Assembly (NCBI GenBank): GCA_964017065.1
Contig: OZ024787.1
Coordinates: 11,264,989 to 11,328,988 of the forward strand
Source of the DNA: Haliclona indistincta
Lineage: Eukaryota; Porifera; Demospongiae; Haplosclerida; Chalinidae
Length of the DNA: 64,000 nt
Direction: 5' to 3'
Each line of letters begins with the position of its first letter. The first letter of the stretch is position 1. The notes under the pieces are model-generated. The model had not been told where the DNA came from, ran no database searches, and was given only the letters and a program-made list of their open reading frames with translations. Position numbers and translations under genes: made by a program. Below are positions 56,101 through 64,000 of the stretch, piece after piece.

Positions 56101-57934
56101 TCTGTCCGCTCTAGTTCTGAAAGACGGCAAAGAATCAGCTGGTGGTATAAGTGCAACATCGACATAACACGTTAATAGCTTGAACTTGATGGTTTTAGAT
56201 TTTTGAATTAAATTGTGAGTTACGTCGTGATTTGCTTACTTTGTTTACCGTTGCTGGCAATCTGGATTTCTCTGAAGTCGAATGTATCCATGGTTAACTG
56301 GCTAGCAGATTGTAGGTTTGATCTGGACTACAGGATAGTTTGGTTGGTCTGGATAAAATTCAGCAAAAACCAAAAAAGCTGCTACAAGCATGTGTGTGTG
56401 CTGGCATGCCTTTGTGCATGCCCAGCTAATTATTACACTGAGGTGGCATACTATTGCCTTCTGTTATTTTTGCCAGCTTTTATGAATAGCTTGCATTGTA
56501 CATTATAAACCAATTATGAACTTATGATCATTGGAAATTGGAATAGCTGTAGTTGCTGTGTGCTGTCAAAGCATGTCCAGTGTGCAGTATGTATGCAATT
56601 CCACCTATGCATCTGCACAATTGATGCTTCATTGCTACAGGTAATTGCAAGGCACATTTCAGAAGAGTTACCTTTCATGGCGACAGAGAACATCATCATG
56701 GAGATGGTGAAACAAGGAGCAGACAGACAGGTTAGGATAGTACGAGTCTTGACTAGGATAATGGTGTATAGTAGCAGTGTAACTAGAACTCAATAACTAC
56801 ACTAGAACATTCACTTTGGTAAGCACTGCTTACAACAGCCAGCTTGAAGCGGGTGTATGGAAAAGAAGGAAACGGAAAACTGAAACGGACGGCGGAAACG
56901 GACGACGGAAAATGGGCGTGGTCTAGCACTCAAGAGCCCGAAAACTAAACCCAAGACCCTAAAAACCTTCGCCTAACAGCGCCCAGTATTAGCCTAACAG
57001 CGCCCAGTATTAGCCTAACATGCCATAATAGTACTGGGGGCCGTTAGGTCCATACTGGCGCCGTTAGGTCCATACTGGGCGCTGTTAGGCGAAGGTTTTT
57101 AGGGTCTAGCTATCGATCTTGGGTTTGGGTTTAGTTTTCGGGCTCTTGAGTGCTAGACCACGCCCATTTTCCGTCGTCCGTTCCGCCGTCCGTTTCAGTT
57201 TTCCGTTTCCTTCTTTTCCATACACCCGCTTGAAGCTGCTTATAAAAGTCAGATTCAGACTAAACAGACTAATAATGTGTTGTTGCATACATAATGTGTT
57301 GCAGGTTGTTAGTATACCACATACAGATAGTATACCGTCGTGTCTGTATAATAGCTATTTTAATTGTCATTATAGGAGTGTCATGAGAGGATCAGAGTGC
57401 TCTCTCAGGAGGCTGGAGCACAGGTGAAGCAACATGGAAGAGACAATGATCTAGTGGAGAGGATCAGAGCTTCAGACTACTTTGCTCCAGTGCACAACAA
57501 GCTGGAGAAACTACTGGACCCTTCAACATTCATAGGAAGAGCACCTCAACAGGTACATCATAGTGACAGAACAAACATGTGGTACACTATTATTAGCTGG
57601 TACTAAGTTTAGCGAATTTAGCGATGACATCATAATTGCTAAAAAATAGTACATAGGAAATGCTAACAATAGTACACCGTTTACAAATTTTAAGGAAAAT
57701 AATGCTAAAAAAATAATAGTACTCACTAATTCAAAGATTTTATAAAATTGGTAAATTTTGTACCCGACAATAATAGTGAATTTATAATAATTATTAACAA
57801 ACATGGTCATGTATTCTTGTAAATAATGTATTCCCGGTATTCCTCAGGTTGGGTTATTTCTTGATCATGAGGTCAGACCATCATTACAACACTACACTGC
57901 TCTACTGGATCAAGTGTCCAGCTTGACTATTTAA
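53184..57934 (+). CDS. ADSL: Adenylosuccinate lyase, N-terminal exons not found
   Basis: Exons: 53184-53251, 53306-~53364, 53406-53465, 53516-~53696, 53737-53783, 53830-53920, 53982-54051, 55776-56014, 56641-56730, 57376-57552 and 57848-57934 (stop TAA). The enzyme cleaves SAICAR and adenylosuccinate to AICAR or AMP plus fumarate in the cytosol. Family blocks in order: [29 protein letters not shown] (catalytic His), [24 protein letters not shown], the fumarate-lyase signature [28 protein letters not shown] and DNDLVERI. About 110 N-terminal residues of the animal enzyme, including the RHDVMxHV region, are not visible in the 5 kb upstream. Two exon ends (53,364 and 53,696) need non-obvious donors to keep phase. 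Confidence 0.93.
54171..55734. mobile_element. 1.56-kb foldback with Cys-rich coding remnant, in ADSL intron
   Basis: The ends are GGGGACCAGCCGGATAAAAG and CTTTTATCCAGTCTGTCCCC. Arms of about 500 bp are inverted copies around a minisatellite. On the minus strand of the left arm (and degenerate on the plus strand of the right arm) is a Cys-rich peptide, [19 protein letters not shown]. This resembles a C-terminal tail found in some invertebrate transposon proteins. Confidence 0.8.
54717..55036. repeat. ~22-bp minisatellite in foldback centre
   Basis: About 14 units of GCAAGAAAGGCTGTAAGATAGT type with indels. The units also create spurious Leu/Tyr-rich minus-strand ORFs. Confidence 0.9.
56851..57234. 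repeat. Foldback MITE in ADSL intron
   Basis: GGTGTATGGAAAAGAAGGAA pairs with TTCCTTCTTTTCCATACACC. The arms of ~150 bp also include AGCACTCAAGAGCCCGAAAAC and its complement. The centre holds GCGCCCAGTATTAGCCTAAC direct repeats. Confidence 0.9.
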
Positions 57935-58151
57935 CTAACTAACTATTGAAAATAAGACTCGAAAATAGTTAAAAAGATGATAACTAGGGACGATTCTCAA
58001 ATGAAATATTAAAAAAAAGATGATAATAATTAGGGACAATTCACAATAAGTTACGTCATTAAAGTACAATAGTTTAAATGAACAGTCACATTGATACAAA
58101 AAGCAACTACAAGATAACCTAAGCATACAATTCATTTATTTGTTCATGGTT

Positions 58152-58987
58152 CTACAAAGCCGATGCTTGCACACGGACCTGAGATTTGTGCTGGCTACCT
58201 TCAAGACCAAGGAATGCTAGTTTTACGATATCGTCTAAAGTTCGCTTGGTAACTTGATACTTGTTGGGCATCATAATTTCAACAACCACATCACCACTTG
58301 ATTGAGACTCCACTTTGCTGACAACAGCTTGCTGAAAGTCACGAACTGGTGCACTAGCAAGAAATCGTTTCTTCTCTTCTTGATACTCCTCAGTGATCTT
58401 GACCATCTCCTCATTATTATAGGCTGTCACATATTTTCGAAGGATTTCAATGTTGAATGTGTCCATGTAATTATCAGAGAGCTTTTGTAGAACTTGTTTG
58501 CCAAGTTTACAATATTCGAACTCATTTCTTCCTATCAAGACATTAAGAAAAAGAACTCCCCTATGAATGTGATAATGGCCTTGCAGTTCTTCAAGTTTGA
58601 CTAGCAAGCGACAAAAAGACACCTCTAGACCTTGTAGTGTTTCAATTACACTACTATCTGGTTGGATCACAATTTCATTTACGTCAGCGATGCTAGCGGC
58701 AACTTGCAGCATGTATCTCTCTCTTACTACTGTGGCAGTATCGGCAAGACCGCATTTGTCTAATGCTTGAGCCAATTTCTCCCATGAGACATCTTCACCT
58801 TCATTAATCCAGCAATTGATCATGCTAATCAAACAATCACCATCAGGTATATGTACATACTCAGATTTACTACGAAATGAGTTGAGAGAATCGACAGAAA
58901 CGTCCAGGTAAGTGCCAATTTGGAACCAACGATGGGAAAGCTTTTTTAAAACCTCCAAGACTAGTGCAACAGTTGGCGGAGAAATAT
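58152..58987 (-). CDS. Death-domain protein, diverged paralog E, short form
   Basis: One long exon from acceptor TCACAG (58990-58988) to a stop at 58152. Its entry phase equals that of Death exon 2 in the other paralogs. Residues ~10-95 are a Death domain (EVLKKLSHRWFQIGTYLDVS ... DVSWEKLAQALDKCG). The helical region follows in the same exon (YMDTFNIEILRKYV, DFQQAVVSKVES, TLDDIVKLAF), so the intron between them is absent. The frame ends where the others continue to HAEVGSVxISWF, and no coiled-coil or WW exon follows. The start exon was not found. It ends 217 bp from the ADSL stop, tail to tail. Confidence 0.75.
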
Positions 58988-59238
58988 CTGTGACAAAATG
59001 TAAAATACCAATAAGTTTTGATGTACAGACCTTAATTAGCTTTGCAATTTACTTGACAGAAGAAATTGTAAATGTACGTTGGCTACTAGGCTAACTGTTA
59101 TAGGCCATCGCCCATTAATTTTCACAAACTCGCTGTCTAGTCTAGCTGCTGACCCTCTCTCCACCTACATCTTGAACTACATCTGTTGTCAAGCAACTTG
59201 CAAAGGTCTGTAATGTGAGGGTTGTACATGTAAGCCTA

Positions 59239-60618
59239 CAGTTCCACACAAAGAGAGTAAAAATGGGTTTTTACACATTTTGCTTCATATCTCAGTAACT
59301 ACTGTCATGTTGCAGGTATCACTATGATCCTCTATCCTTACTGAACACCCTGGTTCACATGGCTTCGTGTCATGTGACATGGGCGTGACACAAGATGGCA
59401 AAGTGTCATGACCTCCAGAAGGACAACCTTACGTTGAGATCTTGACTAATACTGGTAGTTAAGATTTCTTGCTGCACCACAACTGTCACCTAAATGTGAC
59501 CAGATTTGGTAAAATTAGCTTATAAGGGGATCTGTCGTAAATGGAAATAACGCAAAATATTCAGCACTTTGAATTTCGTCAGCATCAATGTTGATGCAGA
59601 AAATAATGATAAGTACTATTCTTGTTCTTTTGAATATAAAAGTGGTTTTTGACCCAAAAGGTCAAATTACTACGAATATCATGCGTTACTGTCATCTACT
59701 AGAGATCCCCTTAAGGTTCATTTTCCCAGATCCGGTCACCTATAGGCCACTTACCTGTGGGCAGAGTGTCCGGCTTTAACTAGCAATTGTTTGGCGACAA
59801 GAAGCAAAAAATGGCTTTGCGAGTTGCTTAGTTGGGGAAATCCGATTCCATGGGGGTTAAGCTCTAAAACTAGGAGACTGTACTGCCAATACTTTACCTT
59901 AGCACTTGTGCAGAGTCTGTAGAATTACGCACAGCAACAAACGCAACTGTTCTCTGCAAGAGAGCTGTTTTCTGTCTGCCATCTTAGTCTGTAGTTTTCA
60001 GTCTGTAGTTAATGAATTTTTGTGATGTCACATGTTGGTTATTGGTTGTGATGAGTCATAACTACTAGTTTTTTGATTGGTTATGACTCATCACATGACA
60101 ACATTTATTATTCGTGACATCACAAAAATCCGTTAATTTAAACTAGTAAGATGGCAGACAGAAAACAGCTCTCTTGCAGAGAACAGTTCCGTTTGTTGCT
60201 GTGCGTAATTCTACAGACTCTGCACAAGTGCTAAGGTAAAGGTCAATGTATTGGCAGTGCAGTCTCCTAGTTTTAGAGCTTAACTCCCATGGAATCGGAT
60301 TTCCCCAACTAAAGGTCATAATTATTGGCAACTCACAAAAGCCATATTTTGCTCCCCGTCGCCAAACTATTGCTAGAAATCTTAACTACCAGTATTAGTC
60401 AAGATCTCTGCCTAATGTTGTCCTTCTGGAGGTCATGATATTTCGCCATCTTGTGTCACGCCCATGTCACGTGGCACGAAGCGATATGAACAAGGGTGTC
60501 CAGTATAAGGATAGACAATCATAGTGATACCTGCAACATGACAGTAGGATAGTTTGTTACTGAGATATGAACCAAAAAGTGTAAAAACTCTATTTTTACT
60601 CTCTTCGTGTGGAACACT
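59239..60618. mobile_element. FB-B: second long foldback of the FB-A family
   Basis: Ends GTTCCACACAAAGAGAG and CTCTTCGTGTGGAACAC bound ~1.38 kb. The arms pair over ~600 nt around a centre near 60,060-60,090. It shares TCATATCTCAG, CATGTTGCAGGTA and ATGATCCTCTATCCTTA with FB-A at 5.5-6.7 kb, but is diverged. Confidence 0.85.
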
Positions 60619-60967
60619 ATATATGCGTTTCGAAGTAGGGAGACTATACTAATTAAGATCCTTCCTGAGAAGCGAAGTAGCCAGCTATGCAATTATTATG
60701 CTAGCAATATGCGGTTGATAGTAATGATAAACAGATCAATCATTTTTCATTCACTCTTATTATTTAAATAACTACTAAAGTATATGAGTGGGCAGAATCA
60801 AAGGCACTGCGCTTCCTGTAAATCACGTATTTCGTGATCCCCGCCCACTGTACAATATCAGCGTCATATTGAACGTGCTTTAATTCCCATATAGCACACT
60901 GAGTCAGCCATTCACAAGAAATCGCTTGTCGAAACATAGCTGCTGCCTGGGCAAATACTTTAAACCA

Positions 60968-61127
60968 CTTAATGTAGGCAAGTCGTGCTCTACGTGATTT
61001 ATGGCACTCGGGCTGTAGTCTCGTGTCTGATTAAGCACTCGGCTTCGCCTCATGCTTTATCAGCCACTCAACCACACCCCTCGTGCCATAGATCACGTAG
61101 AGCACTCCTTACCTACATTAAGTAATA
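60968..61127. repeat. Foldback MITE with central mini-hairpin
   Basis: CTCTACGTGATTTATGGCAC pairs with GTGCCATAGATCACGTAGAG. The loop contains AAGCACTCGGCTTCGCCTCATGCTTT. A half-copy is at ~6,825-6,885 beside FB-A. Confidence 0.85.
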
Positions 61128-63190
61128 CGTAAAGTACAGCAATAGGTTGAACCATTGTCAAAGTTTGACCCCTTGAACTGGTTGTCACATAGAGAATAAG
61201 TTTTTTAATGTGACTACTTTTGCAAAGATGAATATAGCTGTGTAGATGGTTCAAATAACTTTAAATGACTTTAACTTCAAATAACTTTAAATCGGTACCT
61301 TGTTTTCTCATTAATCATAAGCAAATACTGTGTCAAGAGATGAAACACGTTACAATGGTGTAAAGACGAGCAATAGAGATGCCAGATACTGTACTTTTGC
61401 AATAGTTCTAAACCTGAACTTTGAAGCAAAGCAGTTTGGTGGCAGCAACCAAAACACGCATCATGAATTGTCTGCTTAGCTTCTAGCCAACAGCAAGCAG
61501 AAATGGTTGCGTGTGGAAAAAACACTAGAAGCATCGCGTGTTGGTTTGGCTGAACAAAGCATTATATATATATATATATCCAGTCAGAGCAAAGACTACA
61601 CCTTGTCGTTTGCAAAAACGATGGCTAGACGCACAAACATAGTGTGTTACGAAGTGCACGAAGCAACGAACAGCTAGCTTTGTGGACTAAGAAATTGAAA
61701 ATCTCGTTGTGGGCACTCTGTAGCACGACTAGACTTTTCATCTTGTGCGCTACAGAAGGGAGAACCTTGCTATACACCCCACGCTTGCTTTGTTGCAACA
61801 ATAAGGACAGAAATATAGTCAACCAGCATGCTTACTTTTAGTAAAACAATTGCACGGCCGAGACAGTAACTTAAAATGTGTCCAGAAATCGGTTTTTTGC
61901 TATTCCGCTGAGACTTGCCTTGGCTAGGAGACGATAGCTAGAGAAAATAACTTGTATCACCATCCTTCTGCTGTGCAATGCAACTACAATTCACCCAGAG
62001 AAGACTAGCAACACGCGTAAAAGCTCGCTTTATCGTGTACAACTGTTTACATGTGGACCCGATCCAGATTCAATCCACCTCCGGATGTGGATTTAGCAAT
62101 CCGGATAGCCTTGCGTTCACACGCAGTTCGATCTGGATTAGAAACATCGTATTAACGGGGCTTATGAAAGCCTCTGTTCTCATAGAAGTCCAAGATGGCC
62201 GTCAAGGTGAGCAAGCCATAACTCGAGAACGAAGGATCTTTAGCAAAATCCACAAGTCACATGGCAAGCCATTGTCGTGCTTATCATGCTCATAACCTTA
62301 CCAGCACATAGAAATGATCGCTGATCTCTGCAGCTCGATGGTCAGAATGAATGAACAAGTGCGTGAGTAACCCGCGCATGTGCCGAGGGTTAATAACACT
62401 CCACTACGAACCTATAGGGACCTAGGTGTTGCAAAAACCATTTGAATCTGCCGCTAATAGAGCACTTATTTTAGATGCGCAATGAAGCCATTAACGTAAA
62501 AAGATGATACTGTGCCGAGCCACCATTGCTGACTAGTTCTGTTGCTGCTATAGTTTTCTGAAATGTGAAATCACTTTAGGATCCAATTTTGCAGTCTCAA
62601 TCAAGCAAGCAAGAAACCATGCAATTGACCAGTGAGCTGACAATCAACCAGTTCAAGGGGTTAACCGAGATGTTATTATGCTAGCTAGCTACATGAAAAT
62701 GCTTATGCACCTTGTAGTACACTATTATGAGTCATATAATTATGGGCTCCGACCTGACTTTTTGTTAACATGACTGCGCCTCATAAATGTAGCACCAGGA
62801 GTATAATAGGGGAAGGAGCATCCAACTTGGTTCTAACGAAACTAAAGCCCACCGCATGTGCAGGAAAATTTAGTTCCTTCTATTGTAAGGAAGGGCCTCA
62901 TAAGATGGCGGTCGTGGTTCTGCCCGAATGCTGGCTTGTTTTAGTTAGAGATTAGGACGAAGCATAGATGAATGTAAACAGCGAGCCACAATACACAAAG
63001 AAATGCTCCAAGTCCTAAGTAGCAACAGCGCATGGTGGTAGACTTTATTACTACGTGGGATATGAGAGTAGTTATACTCTCCTTCCTCTTATACACTCCT
63101 GGTACAACTTATTAGAGAAGTCAATGCATGCTCAGACTTCCAATACGCACAAAAGATACCAGCTCTAGGATAGTGTGAATATTTTTTTAC
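61128..63190. other. No gene seen; dispersed repeats
   Basis: 62,190-62,360 is similar to 39,430-39,590 (CAAAATCCAC(A/G)AGTCACAT, AATGATCGCTGAT). 61,560-61,585 is an (AT)n run. The ORF at 62,770 has no recognisable motif. I see no exon of paralog F beyond 63,191. Confidence 0.45.
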
Positions 63191-63747
63191 CTGGTGTTCC
63201 AATGTATTCTGGTAGTGTTGGTAAGTCAAGTAATGGTAACTGATACTGTTCAATTGTTCTAGGATCATGCCATTGAGTGGCATGAGTGTCTACATGAGGA
63301 GAGCATTAGAGATCCATTTGCGCATTACTTACTTACTGTGATCAACATAGAACACATGTCCACTGGGCGTTATATTTGCCTCCCAACCATCCTTTTACAG
63401 AAGGGACAGTCAGAGTAATAAACAAGGAGCTACTAATCACTCACTGGTAATGGAACTAGTACTTCCTCAGTTGTAGTCTGAACAGCTATTTCACTGACAC
63501 TCTCCTGTCTGATGGTCTCTATCAATTCTTTCGCACCAATGCCCCTTCCGCTTTTTTCTGCTAGCATGGCTGACAGAGATTTTTCTCTCATCAATAACAC
63601 TAGCAATAATTACATGAAGATTAATTTTTTTATAAAAATAATTCTCACATTCATTAGCTGTCTTAAGCTCCTCTTCATAGCACTGCAGTCTAGTGAGCAA
63701 GTCTGCCTTGTCAGTGTTGTCACTGGTCAGTTTATCACATTTTCTCT
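63191..63747 (-). CDS. Death-domain/WW protein, paralog F, 3' exons only
   Basis: Four exons, in phase: 63747-63649 (coiled coil, KLTSDNTDKADLLTRLQCY), 63599-63445 (linker, ends EEVLVPLP), 63391-63337 (DGWEANITPSGHVFYVDH) and 63289-63191 (NTHATQWHDPR and a Pro-rich tail). Exon lengths 55 and 99 match the WW exons of paralog D. Both tryptophans and the final Pro of the WW domain are present. The Death-domain half lies beyond the right edge; identity with the family rests on the coiled-coil, linker and WW exons. Confidence 0.8.
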
Positions 63748-64000
63748 CTATGGTATAATTAGATCAATTTATAGTGTGACCGTGGATAGGAAAAGGGGCA
63801 ATTGTTGCATTTTAAAACATTGTGCTATTTTTGCTGTACACAATGACACCTTGCATGAAGCAATATGCGTCCCACTTACGAGGCTATAGTTGTAAACGTG
63901 CATGCGTTCAAGAAGAGAAAGATGAATTTTGGGTTGCCGAATGTGCCAGGTATACTATAATATGAATTTCGTGCACACGAATGCTAGGTAACACCATAGT

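Noticed and set aside
62770..62955. 61-aa ORF as a small gene
   Set aside because: No motif, no splice partners and no repeat conservation to support coding.

Overview
This is animal nuclear DNA. Genes are split by short GT-AG introns, there is a metazoan-type adenylosuccinate lyase, and Death domains, WW domains and a Roc-COR GTPase are present. No bacterial gene order or RNA operon is visible. The many lineage-specific Death-domain and Roc genes with compact introns suggest a demosponge, perhaps a haplosclerid such as Amphimedon or a relative. That is an inference, not a match.

Layout: 1-1684 (-) holds the main exon of a Roc-COR GTPase that runs off the left edge. 1.7-7.7 kb is nested repeats: foldback MITEs, a 1.2-kb palindrome, and a dead tyrosine recombinase at 6.95-7.7 kb. 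8.1-13.9 kb (-) holds two tandem paralogs, A and B, of a gene joining an N-terminal Death domain to a C-terminal WW domain through conserved helical and coiled-coil exons. 14.9-23.0 kb (+) is a seven-exon acidic, lysine-rich nuclear-type gene with 47-aa repeats; it continues through Ser/Pro-rich frames into a hAT transposase C-terminal domain. 23,177-28,606 is an intact Gypsy/Metaviridae LTR retrotransposon with identical LTRs, inserted beside a decayed third Death-domain paralog, C (28.6-31.8 kb). 31.8-40.3 kb is repeats plus gag/protease debris. 40.3-44.0 kb (-) is paralog D, with an intact WW domain. 44.2-48.6 kb (+) is a decayed transposon coding region (DDE-like transposase, then Ulp1 protease plus PHD finger) cut by a Harbinger-like MITE. 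49-53 kb holds minisatellites and a piggyBac-like MITE. 53.2-57.9 kb (+) is adenylosuccinate lyase without its N-terminal exons, its introns swollen by foldbacks. A diverged paralog, E, lies tail-to-tail with it at 58.2-59.0 kb (-). A second copy of the 1.2-kb palindrome family is at 59.2-60.6 kb. Paralog F enters from the right edge at 63.2-63.75 kb (-).

How the parts relate: the six Death-domain loci share exon lengths and intron phases, including a 10-nt start-codon exon and a 55-nt first WW exon. They are therefore one expanding and decaying family. Every copy is on the minus strand, and the spaces between copies are filled by transposons. Only the lyase has a clear metabolic role (purine synthesis and AMP formation). 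The Death-domain and Roc genes look like innate-immunity or cell-death signalling components, by domain content alone. Several frame breaks sit at A-rich runs, so some could be assembly indels rather than real lesions.
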